64,000 nt of DNA from Streptomyces sp. CB02414. Lineage in GTDB: Bacteria > Actinomycetota > Actinomycetes > Streptomycetales > Streptomycetaceae. The stretch covers positions 310,001-374,000 of the forward strand of contig NZ_LIPF01000008.1 of assembly GCF_001905385.1 (NCBI RefSeq). Reading direction: 5' to 3'. The position numbers and the translations under genes are program-made. Shown here piece by piece: positions 28,001 to 35,725 of this stretch. Every line of letters begins with the position of its first letter. Position 1 is the first letter of the stretch. Below the pieces are notes generated by a model. The model was not told the DNA's origin. It did not search any database and worked only from the letters and a program-made list of their open reading frames with translations.

Positions 28001-28725
28001 AAGACCTGCGGGGACGCCACCGGCAGGTCGGCGTACCAGTCGTAGAACGACAGCATCGGGGCGCCGATGAGGGAGTGGAAGCGGGCGCCCGCCGCGTGCG
28101 ACACCATCGACATCGCCGGGATGGGAGAGAAGCCCGCGATGCGGTCCGGGCCCTGGGTGCGGATGGTGTGGACGTGGGCCGCGGCGACCATCTCGACCGC
28201 CTCGTCCCAGCTCGCCCGGACCAGGCCGCCCTTGCCGCGCGCCCGCTGGTAGCGCCGCCGCCGCTCGGGATCGCCCTGGATGTCGGCCCAGGCCAGCACC
28301 GGGTCCGTCAGCCGGGCCTTCGCCTCCCGGTACATCTCCAGGAGCACCCCGCGCACGTACGGGTAGCGCACCCGGGTCGGCGAGTACGTGTACCAGGAGA
28401 ACGCCGCGCCCCTCGGACAGCCGCGCGGCTCGTACTCGGGGCGGTCCGGGCCCACCGACGGGTAGTCCGTCGCCTGGGTCTCCCAGGTGATGATGCCGTC
28501 CTTGACGAACACGTTCCAGCGGCACGATCCCGTGCAGTTCACGCCGTGCGTGGAGGTGACGACCTTGTCGTGGCTCCAGCGGTCCCGGTAGAACGCGTCC
28601 GACTCACGGCCGCCGACCAGCCCGATGCTGTGCAGGTCGGGGGCGGCGGTGCCGGGCCGGAAGAACCGGCCCGCGCGCAGCAGCGCCGCGCCCGGTTCGG
28701 TGGGCGGTGTCCGCGTGTCGGTCAC
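25030..28725 (-). CDS. narG: Respiratory nitrate reductase alpha subunit (molybdopterin)
   Basis: A 1231-residue catalytic subunit. The FS0 iron-sulfur site is HGVNCTGSC with the fourth ligand in CPRGAAFSW. The molybdenum ligand lies in the MWGSNVPVTRTPDAH block. It reduces nitrate to nitrite on bis-MGD, coupled to the quinone pool through NarHI. It has no classical Tat-type RR leader, in keeping with a cytoplasm-facing NarG. The start is the GTG after GGGAGCGCAC. A TAGGTT-like -10 lies about 40 bases upstream; its -35 is poor. It is the first gene of narGHJI. By remembered synteny this corresponds to the nar1 operon of S. coelicolor, active in spores. No narK or regulator adjoins it. Confidence 0.96.
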   Translation of the reverse strand: MTDTRTPPTEPGAALLRAGRFFRPGTAAPDLHSIGLVGGRESDAFYRDRWSHDKVVTSTHGVNCTGSCRWNVFVKDGIITWETQATDYPSVGPDRPEYEPRGCPRGAAFSWYTYSPTRVRYPYVRGVLLEMYREAKARLTDPVLAWADIQGDPERRRRYQRARGKGGLVRASWDEAVEMVAAAHVHTIRTQGPDRIAGFSPIPAMSMVSHAAGARFHSLIGAPMLSFYDWYADLPVASPQVFGDQTDVPESGDWWDAAYLIMWGSNVPVTRTPDAHWMAEARYRGQKVVVVSPDYADNTKFADQWLHPHPGTDGALALAMGHVVLKEFFVDRETPFFDDYVRRFTDLPFLVTLTERDGAYVPAKFLRAADLGQEGADAAWKTVVLDDATGRAVVPNGSLGFRWNEADRGKWNLDLGDVRPRLSLHGHEMASGVEVLLPRFDTEGGAHAQGRGEVVTRGVPATRLGGATGPLVTTVFDLLLAQYGVARPGVPGEWPASYEDADAPGTPAWQETHTSVPAAACVRIAREFARTAERSKGRCMILMGAGTNHWFHSETIYRAFLALLQLTGCQGRNGGGWAHYVGQEKCRPVTGWASLAAASDWSRPPRQMIGTAYWYLNTDQFRYDRFGADVLASPLGEGRFEGMTGADCLALSARTGWMPSYPTFDRNPLELGETFGDPVASAVAELRAGTLKFACEDPDAPRNWPRIVTLWRANLLGSSAKGAEYFTKHLLGTHSSLRAEEAAPDQRPRDVVWHEEAPEGKLDLLLSLDFRHTSSTLLSDVVLPAATWYEKHDLSSTDMHPYVHAFSPAVSPPWQTRTDFDTFKVLAEKLSELAAGHLGVRKDLVAAPLQHDTPGEIAQPGGVVRDWRRGECDPEPGKTMPNLVVVERDYTAVGAKFAALGPLVEAKGLPAKGITLRPDEEVARLRELNGAVRGGPADGRPALDTAVKAANTILALSGTTNGRLATQGFHTLEAKTGQEMAHLAAEHEGKRITYADTQSAPVPVITSPEWSGSEAGGRRYTAFTLNTEHLKPWHTLTGRQHFFLDHDWMHELGEALPVYRPPLDMSRLFGEPQLGPDGHREVTVRYLTPHNKWSIHSEYQDNLFMLALSRGGQTIWMSTRDAEAIGVCDDDWIEAVNRNGVVVARAIVSHRMPPGTVYMHHAQERTVNVPLAETTGKRGGIHNSLTRLLLKPSHLIGGYAQLSWAFNYLGPTGNQRDEVTVIRRRSQEVEY

Positions 28726-28834
28726 GTGCGCTCCCTTGATCGACCGGGCCCTGGCTTCCGAACCTAGGGGCGGGCGCGGGAGCGCACCTTTTCGCGGCGC
28801 CCGTACGGGTCAGGGCGGATGCCGGCCGGTCCCG

Positions 28835-29656
28835 TCAGACCTTGCGCGCCACCCCCGCGTACACCGGCACGATGCCCTCCGCCTGGGCCGCCACGTCCTC
28901 CGGCTCCGGCCGCCATCCGGTGACCGGGATGACGCCGGGGCCCAGCAGCTCCAGTCCGTCGAAGAAGCGGGAGAACTCGCCGAGCGAGCGCGGGTAGAAC
29001 GGCGTGCCGCTGCGGGCGAACAGCCCGGCCGCCTTCCCCACCGCCTCCGGGTTGAGATCCGGTGTGACCTGGGAGAGGACCAGGTAGCTGCCCGGCACCA
29101 GGGCGTCCACGTACCGCTTCAGCAGGCCGTGCACGTCGTCGCCGTCGGCCGCGTCCCCGAGGTAGTGCGTCAGGGCCACCAGCGACAGCGCCACCGGCCG
29201 CGCGAAGTCCAGGGACTCGGCCGCCGGCCGCAGAATGGTGTCCGGGTCGCGGACGTCCGCGTGGACGTACTCCGTGGAGCCCTCAGCGGAGCCGTGCAGC
29301 AGCGCCTCGGCGTGCCGCAGCACGATCGGGTCGTTGTCCGCGTAGACCACCCGCGCCTCGGGCGCCACGGCCTGTGCGACCTGATGCAGGTTCGGCTCGG
29401 TGGGGATGCCGGTGCCGATGTCCAGGAACTGGCGCACCCCGGCCTCGGCGAGCGTCCGCACCGCCCGGTGCATGAACCGGCGGTTGGCCCGCGCCCCGCG
29501 CACCGCCGTGTCGTCCGCGGCGAGGATCTTGCGGGCCAGCTCCTCGTCCACGGGGTAGTTGTCCTTGCCGCCCAGCCACCAGTCGTAGACGCGGGCCGGG
29601 TGCGGCCGGCCGGTGTCGACGGGAGCGGCTGCGGGCGTGGCGTCGGATCCGGTCAT
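28835..29656 (-). CDS. SAM-dependent methyltransferase, DUF574/Methyltransf_19 family
   Basis: A 273-residue protein with the family N terminus PHPARVYDWWLGGKDNYPVDEELARKI, the SAM motif FLDIGTGIPT with EPNLHQVAQ, and VVYADNDPIVLRHAEALL. This is a Streptomyces-expanded family of unknown substrate, often placed next to XRE/DUF5753 regulators, as here. ATG start. It lies 58 bases downstream of the XRE gene, so the pair probably forms one transcript. The nar operon on the same strand begins 109 bases further on. Confidence 0.9.
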   Translation of the reverse strand: MTGSDATPAAAPVDTGRPHPARVYDWWLGGKDNYPVDEELARKILAADDTAVRGARANRRFMHRAVRTLAEAGVRQFLDIGTGIPTEPNLHQVAQAVAPEARVVYADNDPIVLRHAEALLHGSAEGSTEYVHADVRDPDTILRPAAESLDFARPVALSLVALTHYLGDAADGDDVHGLLKRYVDALVPGSYLVLSQVTPDLNPEAVGKAAGLFARSGTPFYPRSLGEFSRFFDGLELLGPGVIPVTGWRPEPEDVAAQAEGIVPVYAGVARKV

Positions 29657-29714
29657 GCGCGGTGGTCTCCTCGGTGCCGGGGCGTCAGGGGTCGTGGTTG
29701 CCGGGACTGCCGGT

Positions 29715-30578
29715 TCAGAAGTTCTCGCGGTACGCGCGCAGGATCTTCTCGGTGCGCTGGGTCGAGGCCGCGCGCGCCGTCATGTGGTCCAGGACCTCCA
29801 GGTGCGCGGAGACCTCCGTACGGGAGTCCAGGTACAGGGCGCCCGTCAGGTACTCGGTGAAGACCATGTCGGGCAGCTCCGGCTCCGCGAACCGGAACAG
29901 GGTGAACGGCGCGTACGTCCCGGGATGCGGCCCGTCGTCGAACTCGGCGACCTGGAGCGTCACCCGGTCCCGGGTCGCGAACTCCAGCAGCTTGTCCAGC
30001 TGGCCGCGCATCACCCCGGCGTCGATGCTCACCGGCCGCCGCAGCACCGTCTCGTCCATCACCACCCACAGGTGCGGCGGGTCCGCGCGCTCCAGCAGCC
30101 GCTGCCGCTCCATGCGCAGCGACACGTGCCGCTCGACGGCCTCACCGCCCGCGTTGGCGATCGTCCCGGCCTCCATGACCGCGCGCGCGTAGTCCTCGGT
30201 CTGCAGCAGCCCCGGCACGAAGTGCGGCTCGTAGGAGCGGACGATCCGCGCGGCGCCCTCCAGGCTCACGTACATGCTGAACCAGTCCGGCAGCACGTCG
30301 TGGTACCGCTGCCACCAGCCCGGCTGGTTCGCCTCCTCGGCCAGCGCCACGAACGCCGAGACCTCCGCCGCGGGCACCCCGTACGCCGTCAGCAGGATCT
30401 GGACGTACGGTATTTTCAGCGCGACCTCGGCCATCTCCATGCGCCGCACGGTCGCCGGGGCCACCCGGAGCACCTTGGCGGCCTCCTCGCGCTTGAGGCC
30501 CGCCGTCTCCCGCAGTTCCTGCAACCGCCTGCCCAGGACCACCTGGCCCACGGTGGGTGCGGCCCGCCGCTCACTCAC
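29715..30578 (-). CDS. XRE/DUF5753-type DNA-binding regulator
   Basis: A 287-residue protein. An N-terminal helix-turn-helix (about 20-75: LGRRLQELRETAGLKREEAAKVLRVAPATVRRMEM) is followed by the DUF5753 sensor-like domain (LPDWFSMYVSLEGAARIVRSYEPHFVPGLLQTEDYARAV). These regulators of the BldB-locus type are abundant in streptomycetes and commonly sit beside a DUF397 gene. None is seen here; the neighbour is a DUF574 methyltransferase. GTG 30578 is the start with GGGAGGCGTGGC in front. Confidence 0.9.
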   Translation of the reverse strand: MSERRAAPTVGQVVLGRRLQELRETAGLKREEAAKVLRVAPATVRRMEMAEVALKIPYVQILLTAYGVPAAEVSAFVALAEEANQPGWWQRYHDVLPDWFSMYVSLEGAARIVRSYEPHFVPGLLQTEDYARAVMEAGTIANAGGEAVERHVSLRMERQRLLERADPPHLWVVMDETVLRRPVSIDAGVMRGQLDKLLEFATRDRVTLQVAEFDDGPHPGTYAPFTLFRFAEPELPDMVFTEYLTGALYLDSRTEVSAHLEVLDHMTARAASTQRTEKILRAYRENF

Positions 30579-30796
30579 GCCACGCCTCCCCAACGCGCCC
30601 AAGTCTCACCGCAGTCTGTCATGTTCCCCTGTCAGTCTCACAAGGGGTGTTCGCGGATCAACATCATTACCTGCCGGGTAATCGACCGTGCGCGGCCGGG
30701 ACGCGATCGTGGAGCCATCGGGTTCCGGGCCGGCGCACTCCGGTCCGGACCCGGTTCCCGCAGCAGCGCCCCGACCCCGACGGAGGATGACTCGTC

Positions 30797-31222
30797 ATGT
30801 CCGCCAACCAGCTGGCCGTCCTCGCCCGCACCACCGAACCGCAGCTGATGCTGCGCCGCTTCCTCGCCCTCGACGCGGTGGTGACCGGCGCCAACGCGGT
30901 CGCCTACCTCGCGCTCTCCGGTCCGCTGGGCCGGTTCCTCGGCGCCGGCTCCGGGCTGCTCCTCGCCCTCGGCGCGTTCCTCGCGGTGTACGCCGGGTGC
31001 GTCGCCCTGCTGGCCGCGCGCCCCCGGCCGCCGGCCCTCGGGGTGCGGGCGGTCGTGGAGGCCAACCTCGCCTGGGCCGCGGTCAGCTTCGCCGCCCTCG
31101 GCCTGTGGCTGACGCCCACCACGGCCGGCGCCGTGTGGACCGTCCTCCAGGCACTCACCGTCGCCGGATTCGCGCTGCTCCAGTACGCCGCGCTGAGGCA
31201 GCGTCAGGACAGCAGCGTCTGA
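30797..31222 (+). CDS. Small four-helix integral membrane protein
   Basis: A 141-residue protein with four hydrophobic segments (about 22-42, 48-72, 82-104, 110-130) and short charged loops. It resembles small uncharacterised actinobacterial membrane proteins. No catalytic motif is visible. Its last 19 bases overlap the 3' end of the convergent XRE gene at 31204-31222, which would couple expression by transcriptional interference. The neighbouring XRE regulator may control it. Confidence 0.7.
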   Translation: MSANQLAVLARTTEPQLMLRRFLALDAVVTGANAVAYLALSGPLGRFLGAGSGLLLALGAFLAVYAGCVALLAARPRPPALGVRAVVEANLAWAAVSFAALGLWLTPTTAGAVWTVLQALTVAGFALLQYAALRQRQDSSV

Positions 31223-32019
31223 AGGTACTTGACCGTCGCCGGGTCGGCCGGGAGCAGCGTCTCGATGGCCAGCTCGGCGACGGTCACGTCCATCGGCGTG
31301 TTGAAGGTGGAGATGGACGAGATGAACGACAGGGTCCGTCCCTCGTGCTCGATCTGCATGGGCAGCGCGAAGTACGGCACGGGTTCGGCCGGCTCCTCGC
31401 CCGCGCCGCTCTCCGGTACCGGGTACGCCGCCACCTCCTCGTACAGCGCCCGGAGCGGCTCCGAGCGGTGCAGGGCGATCTGCCGCTGCATCTGCTCCAG
31501 CAGGTGCCCGCGCCACTCGCGCAGGTTGCGGATGCGCGGCGCCAGGCCCTCCGGGTGCAGGGTCAGCCGCATCGCGTTGACCGGCGGCTGAAGCAGGTGC
31601 TCCGGCAGACCCTCCAGCAGCATCAGGATGCCCCGGTTGGCGGCCAGCACCTGGTACGTCGCGTCCACGACCAGCGCGGGATACGGCTCGTAGCCCCGGA
31701 TCAGCCGCTCCATGCCCTCGCGCAGCGCGTCCAGCGCCGGGTCGTCCAGCGGGGTCTCCGGGTAGCGCGGGGCGTAACCGGCCGCGAGCAGCAGCGCGTT
31801 GCGCTCGCGCACCGGCACCTCCAGGTGCTCGGCGAGCCGCAGCACCATCTCCTCGCTCGGCCGGGAGCGGCCCGTCTCGACGAAGCTGATGTGCCGGGCG
31901 GAGGAGTCGGCGCGCAGCGCCAGCTCCAGCTGGCTGACCCGTCGCCGCTCCCGCCAGGCCCGCAGCAGCGGACCCACGCCCTGGGCGGTGGGGGCGGTAC
32001 CTGACACGAGTGCGGTCAT
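31204..32019 (-). CDS. XRE-family regulator with MmyB-like ligand domain
   Basis: A 271-residue protein. The helix-turn-helix (about 25-65: RRRVSQLELALRADSSARHISFVETGRSRPS) is followed by a MmyB/MltR-type ligand-binding domain (GYEPYPALVVDATYQVLAANRGILMLLEG and a C-terminal STFNTPMDVTVAELAIETLLPAD). This class often regulates the adjacent gene in response to fatty-acid-like ligands. The ATG start has no strong ribosome site but is the only N terminus that keeps the HTH complete. It overlaps the convergent membrane protein gene at its 3' end. Confidence 0.9.
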   Translation of the reverse strand: MTALVSGTAPTAQGVGPLLRAWRERRRVSQLELALRADSSARHISFVETGRSRPSEEMVLRLAEHLEVPVRERNALLLAAGYAPRYPETPLDDPALDALREGMERLIRGYEPYPALVVDATYQVLAANRGILMLLEGLPEHLLQPPVNAMRLTLHPEGLAPRIRNLREWRGHLLEQMQRQIALHRSEPLRALYEEVAAYPVPESGAGEEPAEPVPYFALPMQIEHEGRTLSFISSISTFNTPMDVTVAELAIETLLPADPATVKYLQTLLS

Positions 32020-32173
32020 ACCCGCACGGTAGCCGACCCGGGCCCCTCAAGGGGTGGGCCGGCCCTCCTGACCAGGGCCCGGACGGCCCGGCTGTGGCAG
32101 GCTGAAGGTGAAGGTGATGCGGCAACCGAGCCGTCCGCCGAGCCGTCGGCCGCCCAGGAGAGGAGCGCAGCCC

Positions 32174-32479
32174 ATGCCCGTCGAACCGCTGCCGCAGCAG
32201 GAGATCGAGGAACGGCTGGCCGGGATGCCGGGCTGGTCCCTCGACGACGGCCGCCTCACCCGCACCTACCGGCTCGGCTCGCACTTCGCGGCGACCGCGA
32301 TGGTCGTCCACGTCGCCCAGGTGCAGGAGGAGCTCGACCACCATTCCGACCTGACCCTCGGCTACAACACGGTCGCCCTCGCCGTGCACACCCACAGCGC
32401 GGGCGGCGCCATCACCGAGAAGGACGTGGAGCTCGCCCGCAGGGTGGAAGACCTGGCCGCCGGCCACGGGGCACACTGA
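32174..32479 (+). CDS. 4a-hydroxytetrahydrobiopterin dehydratase
   Basis: A 101-residue protein with the PCD/DCoH core: MVVHVAQVQEELDHHSDLTLGYNTVALAVHTHSAGGAITEKDVELA. The HH pair and the distal His of THSAGG form the active site, and the Ser in HHSD replaces the usual Pro. The reaction is dehydration of 4a-hydroxytetrahydrobiopterin, which regenerates the cofactor of aromatic amino acid hydroxylases. The ATG at 32174 has AGGAGAGGAG in front. A class I methyltransferase gene starts 5 bases after its stop. Confidence 0.9.
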   Translation: MPVEPLPQQEIEERLAGMPGWSLDDGRLTRTYRLGSHFAATAMVVHVAQVQEELDHHSDLTLGYNTVALAVHTHSAGGAITEKDVELARRVEDLAAGHGAH

Positions 32480-32483
32480 CGGT

Positions 32484-33224
32484 GTGCTCGACTACGACAA
32501 GGAAGCGGAAGTCTACGACGCCTCCCGCGGCGGCGAGCCCCGCGCCGAGGCCGCCGCACGGGCCGTACTGAGCCTCGTACCACCGCGGGCGCGCAGCCTG
32601 CTCGACGTCGCCTGCGGCACCGGCATCGTCACCCGGCGGCTCGCGGCCGGCCGGGAGGGCCTGCGCCTGACCGGCGCCGACCTGGCGCCCGCCATGGCCC
32701 GGCGCGCCGCCGCCAGGCTGCCCGGCGCCGTGGTGCTCGCGGACAGCCGCAGGCTGCCCTTCAGGGACGGCGAGTTCGACGCCGTCAGCAGCGTCTGGCT
32801 GCTCCACCTGGCGGGCGGCGGCGCGAACGTGCGGGCGATCGTCGGCGAGTGCGCCCGCGTCCTGCGCCCCGGCGGGGTGTACGTGACCACGGTCGACAAG
32901 GGCGCCTCGCACAACGTGGGCAGCGACATCGACGCCGTACTGGCCACCCGCCCGCCGAGCACCGCGCACGACGCCGCCGACCTCGTCGAGTCCCACGCCC
33001 GCGCCCACGGCCTGCTCCCCGCAGGACACGCCCGCTTCACCGGCCACGGCCAGGGCCGCAGCCCCCGCCGCACGATCGCCGACCTCAGGCGCGGCTGGTT
33101 CGTCACGCTGCCGCCGGGCGACCCGCTCGCGGACGACTACGCCGACCGGCTCGCGGCCCTGCCCGACCAGGACCGGCCCCGGCCCGACCCGGTGTTCACG
33201 CTGAGGGCGTTCGCGAAGCCGTAG
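32484..33224 (+). CDS. Class I SAM-dependent methyltransferase
   Basis: A 246-residue protein beginning MLDYDKEAEVYDASRGGEPRAEAAARAV. SAM motif I is LLDVACGTGIVTRRLA, followed by GADLAPAMARRAAARL, and VSSVWLLHLAGGGANVRAIVGECARVLRPGG gives the post-I motifs. This is the UbiE/Methyltransf_11 fold. The substrate is unknown. The GTG lies 5 bases after the pterin dehydratase stop, so they are probably one transcription unit. Confidence 0.88.
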   Translation: MLDYDKEAEVYDASRGGEPRAEAAARAVLSLVPPRARSLLDVACGTGIVTRRLAAGREGLRLTGADLAPAMARRAAARLPGAVVLADSRRLPFRDGEFDAVSSVWLLHLAGGGANVRAIVGECARVLRPGGVYVTTVDKGASHNVGSDIDAVLATRPPSTAHDAADLVESHARAHGLLPAGHARFTGHGQGRSPRRTIADLRRGWFVTLPPGDPLADDYADRLAALPDQDRPRPDPVFTLRAFAKP

Positions 33225-33310
33225 GAAACCGCGGCCGATGGGCGGCAACCCGGCCGCCCCGGGCGGCGACCAAGAGGCGGAACCCATCCGTCCTCCAGGA
33301 GGTCCGTCCC

Positions 33311-35188
33311 GTGAGCCACCCCCACAAGTACCGCAGACGCCGTCCGCTCGTCCTCGGCGCGGCCCTCGCCGCCACCGCGCTCGTCGGCACCGGCCTGACC
33401 ACGCTCACCACCGACACCGCCGAAGCGGCGACCGCCCGGCAGGCCGAGGCCCTCGACCGGGGCGTGGTCAGTGTCCACACCGGCGCCGGCAACCTGGTCG
33501 GCTGGCGCTGGCTGGCCACCGACCCGGACAACGTCTCCTTCAACGTCTACCGCGCCGGCACGAAGGTCAACTCCACGCCGGTCACCGGCTCCACCACCTT
33601 CTTCCACGCCGGCGCCCCCTCCCACGCCGACTACACGGTCCGCGCGGTGGTGAACGGCACCGAGCAGGGCGACTCGGTCCACGCGATCCAGTTCCGGGCC
33701 GGCTACAAGGACGTGCCGATCTCCCCGCCCGCCGGCGGCACCACCCCCGACGGCGTCTCGTACACCTACGAGGCCAACGACGCCTCCGTCGGCGACCTCG
33801 ACGGCGACGGAGCCCTCGACCTGGTCCTGAAGTGGCAGCCGACCAACGCCAAGGACAACTCCCAGTCCGGCCACACCGGTAACACGATCGTCGACGGCAT
33901 CCGCCTCGACGGCACCCGGCTGTGGCGCGTCGACCTCGGCCGCAACATCCGCTCCGGCGCCCACTACACGCAGTTCCAGGTGTACGACTACGACGGCGAC
34001 GGCAGGGCCGAGGTCGCCATGAAGACCGCCGACGGCACGAGGGACGGCACGGGCGCGGTCATCGGCGACCCGTCGGCCGACCACCGCAACTCGTCCGGGT
34101 ACATCCTCACCGGCCCCGAGTACCTGACCATGTTCGACGGGCGGACCGGCAGGGCCATGGGCACGGTCGACTACGTCCCCGCCCGGGGCAACGTCTCCTC
34201 CTGGGGCGACTCCTACGGCAACCGCGTCGACCGTTTCCTGGCCGGCACGGCCTACCTGGACGGCTCCCGTCCCTCCCTGATCATGGCGCGCGGCTACTAC
34301 ACCCGCTCGGTGATCGCCGCCTGGGACTGGCGGGACGGCCGCTTCACCCGCCGCTGGACCTTCGACACCAACTCCTCCACCAACGCCGGCAGGGGCTACG
34401 ACGGCCAGGGCAACCACCAGCTCTCCGTGGCGGACGTCGACGGCGACGGCAGGGACGAGATCGTCTACGGCGCGATGGCCGTCGACGACAACGGCCACGC
34501 CCTGTGGACCACGAGGAACGGCCACGGCGACGCCATGCACGTCGGCGACCTCGACCCGTCCCGCCCCGGCCTGGAGGAGTTCAAGGTCGACGAGGACAGC
34601 TCCAAGCCCTCCTCCTGGATGGCCGACGCCCGCACCGGTCAGATCATCTGGGCCACGGGCGCGAGCGGCGACAACGGCCGGGGCGTCTCCGCCGACATCT
34701 GGTCCGGCAGCGCGGGCGCGGAGTCCTGGTCGTCGGCGGAGAGCGGCATCCGCGCCCCGAAGGGCACGGTGGTCAACAGCCGCAAGCCCTCCAGCACCAA
34801 CTTCCTGTCCTGGTGGGACGGCGACCCCGTCCGCGAACTCCTCGACGGCACCCGCGTCGACAAGTACGGAACCTCCGGCGACACCCGCCTGCTCACCGGC
34901 TCCTCGGTCGCCTCCAACAACGGCACGAAGGCCACCCCGGTCCTGTCCGGCGACATCCTCGGCGACTGGAGAGAGGAGATCGTCTGGCGCACGACGAACA
35001 ACACGGCCCTGCGCATCTACTCCACCCCGCACGAGACGGACCGCAGGATCACGACCCTCCTCCACGACACCCAGTACCGCACGGCCCTGGCCTGGCAGAA
35101 CACCGCCTACAACCAGCCCCCGCACCCGAGCTTCTTCATCGGCGACGGGATGACGACGGCACCCAGGCCGACGGTGTACACGCCCTGA
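33311..35188 (+). CDS. Secreted rhamnogalacturonan lyase, PL11 family
   Basis: A 625-residue protein. A Sec signal peptide (cationic MSHPHKYRRRR then a hydrophobic core ending near residue 41) precedes a fibronectin-like start (ATARQAEALDRGVVSV, VGWRWLATDPDNVSFNVYRAG) and an eight-bladed propeller rich in calcium loops (DLDGDGALD, DYDGDGRAE, DVDGDGRDE). The blocks GNHQLSVADVDGDGRDEIVYG and FLSWWDGDPVRELLDG are typical of PL11 rhamnogalacturonan lyases (YesW/YesX). The enzyme cleaves the pectin backbone outside the cell by beta-elimination. Start: GTG at 33311 after CAGGAGG. It stands 2.4 kb from the cellulase pair. No CebR box was seen upstream. Confidence 0.9.
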   Translation: MSHPHKYRRRRPLVLGAALAATALVGTGLTTLTTDTAEAATARQAEALDRGVVSVHTGAGNLVGWRWLATDPDNVSFNVYRAGTKVNSTPVTGSTTFFHAGAPSHADYTVRAVVNGTEQGDSVHAIQFRAGYKDVPISPPAGGTTPDGVSYTYEANDASVGDLDGDGALDLVLKWQPTNAKDNSQSGHTGNTIVDGIRLDGTRLWRVDLGRNIRSGAHYTQFQVYDYDGDGRAEVAMKTADGTRDGTGAVIGDPSADHRNSSGYILTGPEYLTMFDGRTGRAMGTVDYVPARGNVSSWGDSYGNRVDRFLAGTAYLDGSRPSLIMARGYYTRSVIAAWDWRDGRFTRRWTFDTNSSTNAGRGYDGQGNHQLSVADVDGDGRDEIVYGAMAVDDNGHALWTTRNGHGDAMHVGDLDPSRPGLEEFKVDEDSSKPSSWMADARTGQIIWATGASGDNGRGVSADIWSGSAGAESWSSAESGIRAPKGTVVNSRKPSSTNFLSWWDGDPVRELLDGTRVDKYGTSGDTRLLTGSSVASNNGTKATPVLSGDILGDWREEIVWRTTNNTALRIYSTPHETDRRITTLLHDTQYRTALAWQNTAYNQPPHPSFFIGDGMTTAPRPTVYTP

Positions 35189-35203
35189 TCCGCCGCCGCG
35201 TCC

Positions 35204-35452
35204 TCACGCGGCCTCGTCCACCGGCGGGAGCTTCTTCCCGCCGGTGACCACCTTCCTGACCCACCCCTGCGTCAGCCGTGTCCGGGAGGCGAGTACCTCC
35301 ACGGGTACGCCACGCCGGTACGCGGCGCGCAGGGCGGCGTTGCGCCAGTGCTCGAACCGTCTCTTCGCGGCCTCTGCCGTGACCGCCCGGTGCAGCAGCA
35401 CCGCCAGCCCGAGCAGCAACAGCCCTGCCGTGCCCTCCCACTTGTGCGCCAT
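35204..35452 (-). CDS. Small protein with membrane helix and HTH-like tail
   Basis: An 82-residue protein: an N-terminal helix (MAHKWEGTAGLLLLGLAVLLHRAV) followed by a basic region (AAKRRFEHWRNAALRAAYRRG) and VEVLASRTRLTQGWVRKVVTGG, which has the spacing of a helix-turn-helix. It could be a membrane-tethered DNA-binding peptide, but the match is weak. Longer in-frame starts up to 35644 exist without a credible ribosome site and with low-complexity residues. Its stop is convergent with the lyase gene. Confidence 0.5.
   Translation of the reverse strand: MAHKWEGTAGLLLLGLAVLLHRAVTAEAAKRRFEHWRNAALRAAYRRGVPVEVLASRTRLTQGWVRKVVTGGKKLPPVDEAA
35219..35246. terminator. 11-bp stem-loop at convergent gene ends
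   Basis: The arms CACCGGCGGGA (35219-35229) and TCCCGCCGGTG (35236-35246) are perfect complements with a 6-nt loop. It lies just after the lyase stop and inside the 3' end of the opposing small gene, so it could terminate the lyase transcript. Confidence 0.55.
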
Positions 35453-35634
35453 GCGGACCCCTGTCCTCGGTTCCACTCCCACACACCTCAACGGTCGAAC
35501 GTGGGCGGCAGGGCCACAAGGGCGCGAAACGGGCGCACTGGTCGTGAAAACCGGGCGACCCTCGGCGTGAACGAGGGCCGCCCGGCAGGTGGTTCCACCG
35601 TCCGGTGGCGGAACCGCGCACACGGAGCCGTCAA

Positions 35635-35700
35635 GCGCCCCCAAGGGGCGCGGGGAACTGCGCGACCAGCCACGAACGGCCCGCAGCCGAAAACCCGCGC
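35635..35700. repeat. Streptomyces-type interspersed repeat (GGGGCGCGGGGAACTGCGCGAC core)
   Basis: A short hairpin (GCGCCCC, loop CAA, GGGGCGC, at 35635-35651) leads into GGGGAACTGCGCGACCAGCC. From general familiarity with streptomycete genomes this is a common intergenic repeat found many times per chromosome, mostly near gene ends. Only one copy is in this window, so repeat status rests on recollection. Confidence 0.5.
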
Positions 35701-35725
35701 GACCCGCGGAGCGCTTCGCGGGGGA

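Noticed and set aside
25144..28767. A 1207-codon plus-strand frame opposite narG
   Set aside because: It is antisense to a strongly conserved molybdoenzyme, with composition typical of high-GC antisense frames.
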